Shown one piece after another: positions 1 to 9,151 of a stretch of DNA of 64,000 nucleotides. Numbering within the stretch: position 1 is the first letter of the stretch; each line of letters begins with the position of its first letter. The translations under genes and the position numbers were made by a program. The stretch is from Clostridiales bacterium (GTDB taxonomy: Bacteria > Bacillota > Clostridia > TANB77 > CAG-508), in contig SFKS01000004.1 of assembly GCA_004554705.1 (NCBI GenBank), positions 1 to 64,000 of the forward strand, in the 5' to 3' direction. A model generated the notes under the pieces. That model had not been told where the DNA came from, searched no databases, and worked only from the letters and a program-made list of their open reading frames with translations.

Positions 1-1
1 C

Positions 2-127
2 ATATTAGTTTTAAGTAAAATATTAGGACATTCTGATCCTAGTACAACATTAAATAAATATGGTCATGCCTTACCAAATCATAAAAAAGATAATATGGAA
101 AAAATAAGAGAATTATATTTTGTATAG
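2..127 (+). CDS. Tyrosine recombinase/integrase, C-terminal fragment
   Basis: This is the last 41 codons of a gene cut by the window start, ending in TAG. It contains the box II pattern LGHSDPSTTLNKYGHA. That includes the conserved LGH and the nucleophilic tyrosine of phage-type tyrosine recombinases, which cut and rejoin DNA at attachment sites. The catalytic arginines lie outside the window. The gene presumably drives an island whose other end lies to the left; the tRNA-fMet at 2046-2121 is a possible attachment site (inference). Confidence 0.8.
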   Translation: MLVLSKILGHSDPSTTLNKYGHALPNHKKDNMEKIRELYFV

Positions 128-139
128 GAGATATTTGCT

Positions 140-304
140 ATGAAATTTAATAATACAGAAACAGATGAACATGTTATTCTTATAAAAAAACAACTTCGAG
201 AACATTTTCAAAAAACTGAGCCTACTCTTACACTAGAGCAATTAAGTAATAGAGTTAATGAAGTTGCTAGAGAAATTTTGTTAGATGAAACGAAGAAAGC
301 CTAG
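140..304 (+). CDS. Small 54-aa protein downstream of integrase
   Basis: The ATG at 140 is preceded by GGAG about nine bases upstream, overlapping the integrase stop region, so the two genes look co-transcribed. The product is charged and predicted helical (LEQLSNRVNEVAREILLDE). I do not recognise the family. Its position directly behind an integrase would suit an excisionase-like or accessory protein, but no helix-turn-helix is evident. Confidence 0.45.
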   Translation: MKFNNTETDEHVILIKKQLREHFQKTEPTLTLEQLSNRVNEVAREILLDETKKA

Positions 305-306
305 AG

Positions 307-777
307 TTAATCTAGGTTTTCTAATAAAATACATTTTTTATTTATAATTTCTTTAATATCTTTAAAAGTATTTTCAATTGATTTACCTTCAAGATATTTT
401 TTATATGCTTTTTTCTGATAATCATGGGCTATCTCTTTTATATTATCTACTGATCCCCAACGAATATATTGTTCAAAAACTAATGGCCAATGTGATTCAT
501 CAAATCTAAATCCGTATTCAGTTAAATCTAATTTAACCAAGTTTTCTAAATGTTTTAATGCATTGTTTGCCCCTTTAAATGCTGTAGTTTTACCTTTTTC
601 TTCTATAGTAAATTCTATTCCTGAATTTTCAATTTTTTCTAGTGTTAATCCTGTCCATAACAGAGCTGTACCTAAATAATAATGTATCTCTTTATCATTG
701 CATTCTTTTGAGTCTATTCTTTTTATTAATGTATCTATTGCAATATTCATAGCATAAATTGTATTTGATAATTTCAT
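307..777 (-). CDS. Hypothetical protein, 156 aa
   Basis: The gene has a plausible start with GAGGT upstream of the ATG and is convergent with the small ORF ending at 304. The soluble, helical product has no motif I recognise; it starts MKLSNTIYAMNIAIDTLIKR. It sits 25 bases downstream of the Mrr-like nuclease gene on the same strand, so the two may form an operon of an accessory or defence island. Confidence 0.55.
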   Translation of the reverse strand: MKLSNTIYAMNIAIDTLIKRIDSKECNDKEIHYYLGTALLWTGLTLEKIENSGIEFTIEEKGKTTAFKGANNALKHLENLVKLDLTEYGFRFDESHWPLVFEQYIRWGSVDNIKEIAHDYQKKAYKKYLEGKSIENTFKDIKEIINKKCILLENLD

Positions 778-801
778 ATTATACCTCGAAACTTAATATA
801 T

Positions 802-1890
802 TTAATCCAATAAATCTCCAAAATATATTTCACCTAGAATATCTTCGGGTGAATTTTCTATATCAAAAGTTGTTTTTTCTTTATCTATATTTTCTAGTAA
901 AGCATATAATGTCATATCACCACCAATATATCTCCAATATCTATTTATTTGTTTTAATTTCATATGATAATGAATTTTTTCATTATGAAATTGGCATGAA
1001 ACTTCTATTTTTTCATTTTCGTACAATGATTTATGTCTCTTATTACTATTTATTTTTTCTACTTCATCATCAAATATAGTTATAACCTTTGATAATGGAA
1101 ACTCAATAATTTTAGGTCTAATTATCAGTCTAAAAAATATCGTATGTACAGTTCCAAAATTTAAGAAGTTATTATTTAAATTTTCAATACAAATACTATT
1201 ATCATGTTCTGTTCTAGGTGAAAAATTAAAATCTGCAGTTATCAAATTATTAAGATTTTTGTAAAAATTCTTTTCAGTTCCGCCTGATAATATATTCCTT
1301 TGTAAATCTGTTACAAATCCATTACATCTTACAAACTCATTAATTTGTCGTTTAATATATTTTTTAATTTCCTTAGATTCACTTAACTGCTTATAGTTAT
1401 AAAATCCAGTACTTGTTATAATTGATAAATCAACACATTCCATAAAGATAAACTTAGCTAATGCTTTACATTCTTTTTTTTGATTTTCAATAAATTCATT
1501 AGTTAAAGGTGATGATCTTTCAACTTCTATATTATAATATTTAGCCTTCTTTCTCGCTGGTTCTGTAAAATCAGAAGTTGTTACTATAATTGCTCTATCT
1601 ATTTTTAAATCTTTTTTCTTTGTTACAACTTCTTCAACCCATCTTACATCTTGTATATTTTTTCTATTTCTGCATTCCACCATTGTAGTATTTATTAAAT
1701 TTCCTTTATCATCATAGTTCTCAATAAAAACGTCTAACTCCCTATCTTCTCCTGTTACTGAATCTTTATAATATTTATTTGTTGTTATTATGCAATTCTT
1801 ATTTACTCCTAATTCCCAAAGCCATTTATAATTTTGTTCTAAAATTCTTCCTTTTTCTTTATTTTTACTTAATATATTATTTCTACGCAT
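802..1890 (-). CDS. Mrr-like (type IV) restriction endonuclease-like protein
   Basis: This 362-aa protein has an N-terminal PD-(D/E)xK nuclease-type region: RELDVFIENYDDKG followed by TMVECRNRKN, giving the D...ExK-like core (here ECR), then VEEVVTKKKDLKIDRAIIVTTSDFT, as in Mrr/restriction endonuclease-like folds. These enzymes cut foreign or modified DNA. The C-terminal half is unrecognised. It lies in the accessory segment beside an integrase end, which fits a mobile defence gene. The lysine of the ExK motif appears replaced by arginine, so activity is uncertain. Confidence 0.6.
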   Translation of the reverse strand: MRRNNILSKNKEKGRILEQNYKWLWELGVNKNCIITTNKYYKDSVTGEDRELDVFIENYDDKGNLINTTMVECRNRKNIQDVRWVEEVVTKKKDLKIDRAIIVTTSDFTEPARKKAKYYNIEVERSSPLTNEFIENQKKECKALAKFIFMECVDLSIITSTGFYNYKQLSESKEIKKYIKRQINEFVRCNGFVTDLQRNILSGGTEKNFYKNLNNLITADFNFSPRTEHDNSICIENLNNNFLNFGTVHTIFFRLIIRPKIIEFPLSKVITIFDDEVEKINSNKRHKSLYENEKIEVSCQFHNEKIHYHMKLKQINRYWRYIGGDMTLYALLENIDKEKTTFDIENSPEDILGEIYFGDLLD

Positions 1891-2045
1891 TTCTTCACCT
1901 ACAACACTAATTATTTATAATATAATATCATTAATTCCATATATTAACAATATATCCATTATATCTCATTCTGGTTGTGGTCAATTAAGTGGTCAAAACA
2001 CAAAAAACAAGCACTCTGTATTTCTACAAAATGCTTATTTCAATA

Positions 2046-2121
2046 TGGTTGCGGGGGATAGACTCGAACTATCGACCTTCGGGTTATGAGCCCGACGAGC
2101 TGCCAACTGCTCCACCCCGCG
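2046..2121 (-). tRNA. tRNA-fMet (CAT)
   Basis: Read on the minus strand this is a full cloverleaf of about 76 nt ending in an encoded CCA. The acceptor 5' end is CGCGGGG, the D-arm GAGCAGTTGGCAGCTC, the anticodon stem TCGGGCTCATAACCCGA with CAT, and the T-arm GTTCGAGTC. The unpaired C1 and the three G:C pairs flanking the anticodon are the marks of bacterial initiator tRNA. No other tRNA gene was found in the window. Confidence 0.93.
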
Positions 2122-2302
2122 ATGTAATAACATATTTATTATACTACTATGAGTATTCTCTTGTCAAGCATTTATACCTATTTTCTAAAAATTATAAATT
2201 GAGAGTAGATTGTAAAAGTAAAATTTACTTTTAATATAAATGGATACAAGTAAGTATTGCACTAACTGTATTTATAATTATTAATTATTTACTTATTTTA
2301 TA

Positions 2303-2332
2303 TTGTATTATTATGTCTTTTTATGCTATAAT
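2303..2332 (+). promoter_or_regulatory. Sigma-A-type promoter for apt
   Basis: TTGTAT at 2303 and TATAAT at 2327, preceded by an extended TGC, are 18 bases apart. They lie about 40 bases upstream of the apt start. Confidence 0.6.
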
Positions 2333-2370
2333 TAATATGTAATTTTTTTGAAAGATAGGTGTGTTTTTTT

Positions 2371-2856
2371 ATGGCTGAATTAAGATTTATTGAAGATTTC
2401 CCTGTAAAAGGAGTACGATTTATCGATATTTCCCCTAAACTTGCTGATAAAGATGACTTTTCAAAAATCATTGATGAGATGAGTTCAAAAGTACCAGCAA
2501 ATACGGATTATATTATAGCTCCTGAATCTAGAGGATACATTTTTGGAACTGCTGTTGCAAACAAATTAAATATAGGGTTTGTTCCTATTAGAAAACCTGG
2601 CAAGCTTCCAGATAACTTAGTTTTATCTGTAGATTATTATAAAGAATATGGTAAAGATTCTTTATGCTTACCAACAAATACTGCATATAAAAATAAAAAT
2701 TTCTATTTTATAGATGATGTACTTGCAACAGGCGGAACTTTAGAAGCTTCTAAACAACTAATTGCAAAATGTGAAGGAAATTTTGTAGGTGCAGGCGTAT
2801 ATATTAATATAAAAGCACTAAACAACTTAAATGTAAATTATGTCGAATGTGAATAA
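2371..2856 (+). CDS. apt: Adenine phosphoribosyltransferase
   Basis: This 161-aa protein is close to the usual Apt length (about 170). It converts adenine and PRPP to AMP in purine salvage. Visible are the N-terminal DFPVKGVRFIDISP, the adenine-site loop APESRGYIFG, RKPGKLP, and the PRPP-binding loop FIDDVLATGGTLEA. The ATG at 2371 is preferred over an in-frame GTG at 2359, which overlaps the ribosome-binding region. It is monocistronic, with its own promoter and a hairpin directly after the stop. Confidence 0.93.
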   Translation: MAELRFIEDFPVKGVRFIDISPKLADKDDFSKIIDEMSSKVPANTDYIIAPESRGYIFGTAVANKLNIGFVPIRKPGKLPDNLVLSVDYYKEYGKDSLCLPTNTAYKNKNFYFIDDVLATGGTLEASKQLIAKCEGNFVGAGVYINIKALNNLNVNYVECE

Positions 2857-2890
2857 TATATCCTAGATTAATGTCTAGGATATATTTTAA
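2856..2890 (+). terminator. Rho-independent terminator after apt
   Basis: The 12-bp stem ATATATCCTAGA / TCTAGGATATAT with a six-base loop is followed by TTTT. It starts at the apt stop codon. Confidence 0.8.
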
Positions 2891-2921
2891 AATTTTAGTA
2901 GTAGTTTCAAGAATATTTCCA

Positions 2922-3563
2922 CTATTTGCTTCGTTTTATTCTAATTATTTTTATTTTTTTACACTTTTTGAAATAAAACATTAATGTTCCAAATACAAAT
3001 ATAAAAATAAACCCCACTAAAACAATATCTGAATATCTTCCTACCATCTTAGCAATCCTGTTCCATGACTCTCCTGCTATTCTCCCTAGTAGTATTAATA
3101 CCGTATTCCAAATTACACTTCCAATTGTTGTTAATGCTAAAAATGGTATCATTGGCATCTTTGACATACCCGCTGGAATCGATACTAAACTTCTTATAAT
3201 TGGAATAAAACGTCCAAAGAACACTGCATATTTTCCTTTGCTATTAAACCATTTAAATGACTTATGAATATTTTCTCTCTTTAATCCTAATATTTTTCCG
3301 GTTTTTCCTTCTGTAAATCTATCTATTCTCTCTTCATTTAAAACTCTGCCTGCCCAATATAGTATAATTGCTCCTAAAACAGAACCAATTGTAGATGCAA
3401 TAATAGCACCAAATACTGTTATATTTGATATAGTTGTAGCAAAACCTCCAAATGTTAAAATCACTTCTGACGGTATTGGAGGAAAAATATTTTCAATTGA
3501 TATTAATGACACTATTCCTAAATAGCCAAATCTATTAATTATACTAATAATTGCACTTTGCAT
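2922..3563 (-). CDS. DedA/SNARE-associated family membrane protein
   Basis: This 213-aa protein has several hydrophobic spans. Family signatures are ENIFPPIPSEVILTFGGF near the N terminus and FFGRFIPIIRSLVSIPAGM in the middle. DedA proteins are inner-membrane proteins linked to undecaprenyl-phosphate or phospholipid translocation and envelope homeostasis. The C-terminal tail after the last helix is strongly basic (FKKCKKIKIIRIKRSK). It is a single gene, transcribed away from the small ORF and sigE. Confidence 0.88.
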   Translation of the reverse strand: MQSAIISIINRFGYLGIVSLISIENIFPPIPSEVILTFGGFATTISNITVFGAIIASTIGSVLGAIILYWAGRVLNEERIDRFTEGKTGKILGLKRENIHKSFKWFNSKGKYAVFFGRFIPIIRSLVSIPAGMSKMPMIPFLALTTIGSVIWNTVLILLGRIAGESWNRIAKMVGRYSDIVLVGFIFIFVFGTLMFYFKKCKKIKIIRIKRSK

Positions 3564-3681
3564 AATACTCTCCTAATTAATCTACTGTTACAAATTGTTT
3601 ACTTAAATGAGATTTTCCTCCTTACCTTATCCTCCCATAATAATATTATGCTTAATTCGTTATAAATATACTTTAAAACAT

Positions 3682-3710
3682 AAAAAAAAGGGCATAAAAC
3701 CCTTTTAAAT
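3682..3710 (-). terminator. Terminator hairpin
   Basis: AAAAGGG / CCCTTTT stem with an A/T-rich flank on both sides, just beyond the stop of the 56-aa minus-strand gene at 3723. Confidence 0.7.
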
Positions 3711-3722
3711 TTTATTATTATC

Positions 3723-3893
3723 TTACTTATAATTCATAATATAAGTACTATTTGTATTCTCTGGCTTGTGAGTTTCATTAAAAGAGTGAGCCATATAACC
3801 AGCAAAAAATCCTAATAAAAACACTACTATAAAAATTATTACTGTTCTTATACTTTCTTGTTTGTTATACATTTCTTTATCATACACTTTCAT
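3723..3893 (-). CDS. Small single-pass membrane protein, 56 aa
   Basis: The ORF runs from ATG at 3893 to TAA at 3723 with a weak purine-rich site upstream. The product has a charged N terminus, one transmembrane helix (VIIFIVVFLLGFFAGYMAH) and a short polar tail. The family is not recognised. It lies 77 bases downstream of sigE on the same strand and has its own terminator, so it may be the last gene of the spoIIGA-sigE transcript. Confidence 0.55.
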   Translation of the reverse strand: MKVYDKEMYNKQESIRTVIIFIVVFLLGFFAGYMAHSFNETHKPENTNSTYIMNYK

Positions 3894-3970
3894 ACTTATC
3901 ACTTCTCTCTTTTTGGTATATATATATTTTACTTCATTATATGAATTTTTGCAAGTATATTGTTCTTTTT

Positions 3971-4692
3971 TTATCCAGTTTTACTTATTATATCTTTTTT
4001 CATTTTATTCATTATTTTTTTTTCTAGCCTTGATATATAACTTTGTGAAATTCCGCATCATATCTGCCACTTCCTTTTGTGTTTTTTCTACCCCACTCTT
4101 AAATCCAAATCTCAATTCCATTATATCTTTTTCCCTTGAATTTAATTTTAATATTGCTGATTTCAATAATACCCTATCTACCTCTTCTTCTATAGCCCTT
4201 GATGTAACATCATTATCTGTTCCGAAGTATATCTGATAATAGCAATTCATTTCCGTCTCCATCTTGATTTAGTGGTTCATCAATAGATACCTCACCTTTA
4301 GTTTTGCTACTTCGCCTTAAATACATCAAGATTTCATTTTCTATGCAACGAGAAGCATATGTGGCAAGCTTGATATTTTTTCCATTATTAAAAGTATTTA
4401 TAGCCTTCATAAGTCCAATTGTTCCTATAGATATTAAATCTTCTATCCCTATGCCTGTATTTTCGAACTTTTTAGCTATATATACGACTAATCTTAAATT
4501 GTGCTCCACTAAAACTTGTCTTGCCTCAAAATCTTGATTTTCCAATCTTTGTAGCATTTCCTCCTCTTCTTCAGGAGGTAGTGGAGGTGGTAAGGTTTGA
4601 CTTCCTGCAATATAAAACATTCCATCATCATCAACCTCAACACATCCAAAATGCTTTCTAATCTTACTCTTTAAAATTTCCAAAAAATCCAT
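3971..4692 (-). CDS. sigE: Sporulation sigma factor SigE (two CGG +1 sites)
   Basis: RNA polymerase sigma-E drives early mother-cell gene expression in sporulation. The 0-frame ends early, but skipping C at 4224 and C at 4055 gives 239 codons, the length I recall for Bacillus SigE. Start: ATG at 4692 with GGATGGGAAG upstream. Region 2 reads NLRLVVYIAKKFENTGIGIEDL. The first repair gives LLLSDILGTDNDVTSRAIEE. The second gives the region 4.2 helix-turn-helix ADMMGISQSYISRLEKKI. Both match the conserved SigE sequence. A pro-sequence is expected at the N terminus, processed by SpoIIGA, which is encoded just upstream. Confidence 0.92.
4053..4055 (-). other. In-frame CGG, +1 site 2 of sigE
   Basis: ATG CGG AAT. 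Skipping C gives Gly213 in the region 4.2 motif DMMGISQSYIS. Confidence 0.9.
4222..4224 (-). other. In-frame CGG, +1 site 1 of sigE
   Basis: CTT CGG AAC in the 0-frame leads to a stop three codons on. Skipping C gives Gly157 of SDILGTDND. Confidence 0.9.
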
Positions 4693-4755
4693 ATCTTCCC
4701 ATCCTTTCAAAAAAATGCTATAAATACATACCTTAATATCATTATTCATTCTTTA

Positions 4756-5634
4756 CTATTCATTAATACTATCTAGTCCTACAAGCCCCTCATATTTTCC
4801 ACTTCTACTTAGATTTCCATTATAAATTCCGACAATAATGTTTTTGATTTCATGTACATTATCCTGATATTCAATATATGCTTTATCTATTTTTATCCCT
4901 AAAAGCAAGCCATTATCTTTTCCTAAAGATTTAAAAGGAATAACTCTTATTTTTGATGCATATTCTCCTAAATCTATATCACCACCATTTATAATCTTTG
5001 AGGCATTGTGCAATATCTTACTCGGAAATAGTCCATCTAAACTGTTTATTTCTGCAACAATTACTGGTATTTTCGTTATTGGATCTTTTAAAAAATTTCC
5101 AGTATCTATTATTGCTGTTATAACTTTTTTATTTTCTCTTTCGCATAATTTTACATTGCAATACATATCCTTTTTATTTAATTTACCTTTTATATTTTTA
5201 AATGAAATTACAACAATTGCAAAGCCAACAATTCCCCCTGCTAAAATCATCTTTATTGGATATGTCCCTGTTAAAACCCCATTTTGGAACAGTATATCCT
5301 GAGGTCGTATAAAGTATAATAATGCAAAAGCTACTCCTCCAAAAGTAAAAGAAGTCAAGTAAAAAATAATTATATGTTTCAGCATTGATTTTGTGTTTTG
5401 CGGTTTAAATGATATGTACACTATTACTAAAGATAGCATTATTTTTAAGAATATATTTGAGTATAATTCTATGTGTGAAGTATAGATTATAATTGCATAT
5501 ATTGCACCTATTGAACTAGATATAAGATTTCTTATGATTTTTGTCTTATCTTTTAAAATAATACCTGTTGCAAGTAGTATTATTGAATTCATAAATACAT
5601 TTTCTAAAAAAATTATATCTACATATAAGGTCAT
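4756..5634 (-). CDS. spoIIGA: Sigma-E processing peptidase SpoIIGA
   Basis: This 292-aa membrane aspartic protease activates pro-SigE. The N-terminal half has about five hydrophobic helices. The C-terminal half carries the aspartic-protease-like motif IIDTGNFLKDP and ends with EGLVGLDSINE. I start it at ATG 5634, which follows AGAGGAAAG, rather than at upstream codons. It is 63 bases upstream of sigE on the same strand, the standard operon order. No CGG occurs in frame. Confidence 0.93.
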   Translation of the reverse strand: MTLYVDIIFLENVFMNSIILLATGIILKDKTKIIRNLISSSIGAIYAIIIYTSHIELYSNIFLKIMLSLVIVYISFKPQNTKSMLKHIIIFYLTSFTFGGVAFALLYFIRPQDILFQNGVLTGTYPIKMILAGGIVGFAIVVISFKNIKGKLNKKDMYCNVKLCERENKKVITAIIDTGNFLKDPITKIPVIVAEINSLDGLFPSKILHNASKIINGGDIDLGEYASKIRVIPFKSLGKDNGLLLGIKIDKAYIEYQDNVHEIKNIIVGIYNGNLSRSGKYEGLVGLDSINE

Positions 5635-5696
5635 TTTCTTTCCTCTTGGGTATTCTATCACTTTAATTATGCAAAGTCTGTCAGTTTATAGGCACG

Positions 5697-5738
5697 AAAA
5701 AAAGAAATAATCTACTAAAATAGACTATTTCTTTTTTT
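5697..5738 (-). terminator. Terminator downstream of ftsZ
   Basis: A long A/T-rich hairpin (AAAGAAATA arm and its complement) with T runs on both sides lies between ftsZ and spoIIGA. Confidence 0.7.
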
Positions 5739-5759
5739 ATTAGTTTAAATTCTATTTAC

Positions 5760-6881
5760 TTATATTTTATTTCCCTTTTTTCTCAAGAAAGATGGTATAT
5801 CTAAATCATTTTGATTATCTGATTTATTGTCTTGAGAAGTTGGTATTGAATTTATTTTCTTATTCCAAGTATTATTTACTAAATTTTCAACACCTATTGT
5901 AGATATATTATCATTTTTTTCAAATCCTGTTGCAATTACTGTAATCTGAATCTCATCTCCTAAATTCTCATCTGTTACAACACCAAAAATGATATTTGCT
6001 TCTGGATCCACATTGCGTTGAACAAGTTCTGCTGCTGTATTAGCTTCTTGTAATCCTAAATCTGGTCCACCAGTAATATTTATTATTACTCCTCTTGCAC
6101 CTTCAATTGAAGTTTCTAATAAAGGACTTTGAATTGCTTGTTTTGCAGCATCTTCTGCTCTGTTTTCTCCACTTGCTCTACCAATTCCCATATGTGCCAT
6201 ACCAGTATTTAGCATCACTGCTTTAACATCTGCAAAGTCCAAGTTTATTAATCCTGGCACTGAAATTAAATCTGATATTCCTTGAACACCTTGTCTTAAA
6301 ACATCATCTGCCATTTTAAATGCTTCAACAATTGATGTTTTTCTATCAATAATTTGTAATAGCTTATCATTTGGAATTACTACTAATGTATCAACTTTAT
6401 CTTTTAAATTTGCAATTCCTTTTTCTGCTTGAGTAAGTCTCTTTTTACCTTCAAAAGTAAATGGTTTAGTAACAACACCTATTGTTAAAATCCCTAATTC
6501 TTTTGCAGTTGCTGCTACTATTGGGGCTGCTCCTGTTCCAGTTCCTCCTCCCATACCTGCTGTAACAAATACCATATCTGCACCACGTAAAACCTCTGCT
6601 ATTTCAGATTTACTTTCTTCTGCAGCTTGACTACCAATATCTGGATTAGCTCCCGCTCCTAATCCTCTCGTTAATTTTTCTCCTATTTGTATTCTTGTAC
6701 TTGCTTTTGATTTTTGAAGATCCTGTCTATCTGTGTTAACTGCTATAAATTCCACACTTTTGATTCCTGATTCTATCATTCTATTTATAGCGTTATTTCC
6801 TGCTCCTCCTACTCCAACAACTTTTATCAATGCTGTTCCATCCATCATATAATTATTTTCTTCGTATTCTGATTCCATCAT
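5760..6881 (-). CDS. ftsZ: Cell division protein FtsZ
   Basis: This 373-aa tubulin-like GTPase forms the division ring. Motifs: VGVGGAGNNAINRM for nucleotide binding, the tubulin signature GGGTGTGAAP, the T7 region NLDFADVKAVM, and a C-terminal conserved peptide DIPSFLRKKGNKI that binds FtsA and other partners. It follows ftsA on the same strand (43-base gap) and ends before a terminator, so ftsA-ftsZ form an operon. Confidence 0.97.
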   Translation of the reverse strand: MMESEYEENNYMMDGTALIKVVGVGGAGNNAINRMIESGIKSVEFIAVNTDRQDLQKSKASTRIQIGEKLTRGLGAGANPDIGSQAAEESKSEIAEVLRGADMVFVTAGMGGGTGTGAAPIVAATAKELGILTIGVVTKPFTFEGKKRLTQAEKGIANLKDKVDTLVVIPNDKLLQIIDRKTSIVEAFKMADDVLRQGVQGISDLISVPGLINLDFADVKAVMLNTGMAHMGIGRASGENRAEDAAKQAIQSPLLETSIEGARGVIINITGGPDLGLQEANTAAELVQRNVDPEANIIFGVVTDENLGDEIQITVIATGFEKNDNISTIGVENLVNNTWNKKINSIPTSQDNKSDNQNDLDIPSFLRKKGNKI

Positions 6882-6924
6882 AATGCAAATTCCTCCCTTT
6901 CTTATATATATTAAAAATTAAAAA

Positions 6925-8155
6925 CTAAGTATAAAAGAATTCTTTAATTCTTTCAAGTATTGTTTTCATAAAACTTTCATTTGATTTAATATCAATTTTG
7001 CTTGCTATGTTTTTTGCATATGGCCTATTAGAAACATATCTAACTACTGCATAACTTGATCTATATGCTGGCTTCACAATACTTATCATTCTTCCTGTCG
7101 CTATTTTAACTGGTATATTTAAAACAATTTTACCTGCAACATCACTTTTGCTTATACTAGTTATTCCTTGCCCTGTTAATATTACATTATTGATATTTGA
7201 TTTAATTCCCATATTTGTTATTTGTTTATTAATTAATGCAAAAATCTCCTCTATTCTCGCCTCTATAACCTCTATAAGCTCAGAACTTTTTATGGTTTTA
7301 TTCTTCTGATCACCCTTATATGTAGTAAGAAGTATGTCTGTATCATTATCAATAAATGATTTTAATGCTAGAGAATATTGCTTTTTTAGCCTTTCCGCTT
7401 CGTCCTCTGTTATGTAAAAAATTTGTGCAATATCACTAGTTATGTTATCTCCTCCTAAAGGAATTGTATTTGCATATACGAAAGTTCCAGCATTAAATAC
7501 ACCAATATCTGTATTTCCTGCACCAATATCTACTATCATTACATTATCATTTAACTCATTTACATCTAATATAACTGACCTTTGAGCAAGAACATTTGGT
7601 ATGATGCCATCTATTTCTATTCCTGCTTTCTTAAATATACTTGTTAATTGTCTTACATAATCTTTATCAGCAAGTATAACTTGTCCAGTTAGTGTAACCG
7701 TAGAACTTAGAGCACCTACTGGGTCTTCAATAATTCTTCCATTATCTAATGAAAACTGATTTTTAATGATATCAATAATAACCTTATCTTCTGGAAGATC
7801 AATATCTCTAAGTTGAAGCATCGCTGAATTTACATCTTTTGATGTTATACCTGCAAATTTATCCTTTGCCTCTTTAACAATGCTGTTTTGAACTATTTGC
7901 ACATACTTTCCAGGTATAGTTACATAAGCTGAATTTATTTTAATATTTGATTGTATCTCTACTTCTGAAATTGTCTTTTCTATTGCAGAAGCAATTTCGT
8001 TTTCATCTGTAATTTTAGATTTTTTCATTCCAAAGCATTTGCACTCTGCTGTTGCTATAATTTCTAATTGATTAAAATTATTAATTTCAGCTATAACACT
8101 TGCTACTTTGGAGGTTCCAATATCTATACCTACAATTATATCTCCGACAAGCCAA
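6925..8155 (-). CDS. ftsA: Cell division protein FtsA (start needs a CGG +1 shift)
   Basis: An actin-like ATPase that tethers FtsZ to the membrane. It starts DIIVGIDIGTSKVASVIAE, then has VDIGAGNTDIGVF (phosphate 2) and a C-terminal amphipathic helix (FMKTILERIKEFFYT). The only strong ribosome-binding site, GGAGGAAG at 8160-8167, overlaps the upstream ATG (8169). The start at correct spacing is TTG 8155, in another frame. TTG GCT TGT CGG then needs the C at 8146 skipped to enter the FtsA frame, giving MACGDIIVGIDIG (409 aa). The alternative is initiation at ATG 8169 with a poor site and no shift. Confidence 0.88.
8144..8146 (-). other. Candidate CGG +1 site at codon 4 of ftsA
   Basis: It is in frame only if translation starts at TTG 8155, seven bases from the GGAGG core. 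Starting at ATG 8169 reads GTC GGA with no shift. It is therefore weaker evidence than the other sites. Confidence 0.5.
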
Positions 8156-8360
8156 AATACTTCCTCCATTTTTATAAATTACCGCTATAATAATATTATG
8201 TTTTTTGAAAAAAGTCAAGAGTATTTGTAATATTTTTGTAATATTTTTGTAATAATGTTGTAATATATTTTTATATAAATTTCTATGTCGTTACAGTGAC
8301 TGAAACTGCATCAATTTATTTTTGTAAAAAAACATATTTCAAAATATGGTTTTTAAAATT

Positions 8361-9089
8361 CTATATGTTAAATGCAATTATACCTAAAACAAATCCTATA
8401 ATATTTCCTATAGATCCTATTCTTCCCTTATATAACTTATTGGATTCTGGTATTAGCTCTCCTGAAACTATATATAGCATTGCACCTGCTGCAATTGCCA
8501 AACAAGTGCTGATCATCCCCTCTGAAATTTGACCAACCCATGCTCCGAAAAAAGCTCCTATTCCTGTTGTAATTCCTGATAAAAATGTATAATTTAAGGC
8601 CTTTGTTTTACTCATTCCTCCATTTTTCATTGGAATAGACATTGATAACCCTTCTGGTATGTCATGTAGAAGTATTGCAATTGCTAATGAATATCCTAGT
8701 TTGACTGATGCTTCGAATCCTGACCCTATTGCCAATCCTTCTGGGAAGTTATGCAACGCTAAACCTATCCCTACTATGATGCCTGTATTTAATAATGAAT
8801 TATTCCCAACCTTTGTATGTCTGTTTTTAATAAAGCTATCACAAAAAAGCATTATTATAACTCCACATAAAGTGCCAATTATAGTATTTACAAGCCTTGA
8901 CATGCCTATCGCTTCTGGAATCAAATCAAAACATATTATGGCCATCATAAGCCCTGCTGCAAGTTGCAAAATAAAACTCAAAAATCTATTAGAATTTCTC
9001 TTCCATGTAACACCTACAATGCCTCCAATTGTTGTTCCAAAAGTACCAAAAAATAAACCTATTAATGTAGTTTTAAGTAAATAATTCAT
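8361..9089 (-). CDS. ZIP family metal (zinc) transporter
   Basis: This 242-aa membrane protein has about eight hydrophobic helices. It carries the two ZIP metal-site motifs ALHNFPEGLAIGSGFE (helix 4) and LLHDIPEGLSMSIPM (helix 5). ZIP proteins import Zn2+ or other divalent metals. The start at 9089 has AGGAGGAAAACATG. It stands alone between ftsA and rplS. Confidence 0.93.
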   Translation of the reverse strand: MNYLLKTTLIGLFFGTFGTTIGGIVGVTWKRNSNRFLSFILQLAAGLMMAIICFDLIPEAIGMSRLVNTIIGTLCGVIIMLFCDSFIKNRHTKVGNNSLLNTGIIVGIGLALHNFPEGLAIGSGFEASVKLGYSLAIAILLHDIPEGLSMSIPMKNGGMSKTKALNYTFLSGITTGIGAFFGAWVGQISEGMISTCLAIAAGAMLYIVSGELIPESNKLYKGRIGSIGNIIGFVLGIIAFNI

Positions 9090-9151
9090 GTTTTCCTCCT
9101 AAACTTACATTAATAGGTTACTCATGTAAACTTGTACTTATTACAATTTTA

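Noticed and set aside
759..1079. Plus-strand open frame opposite the Mrr-like gene
   Set aside because: Antisense to a better-supported gene, no ribosome site, composition of a shadow frame.
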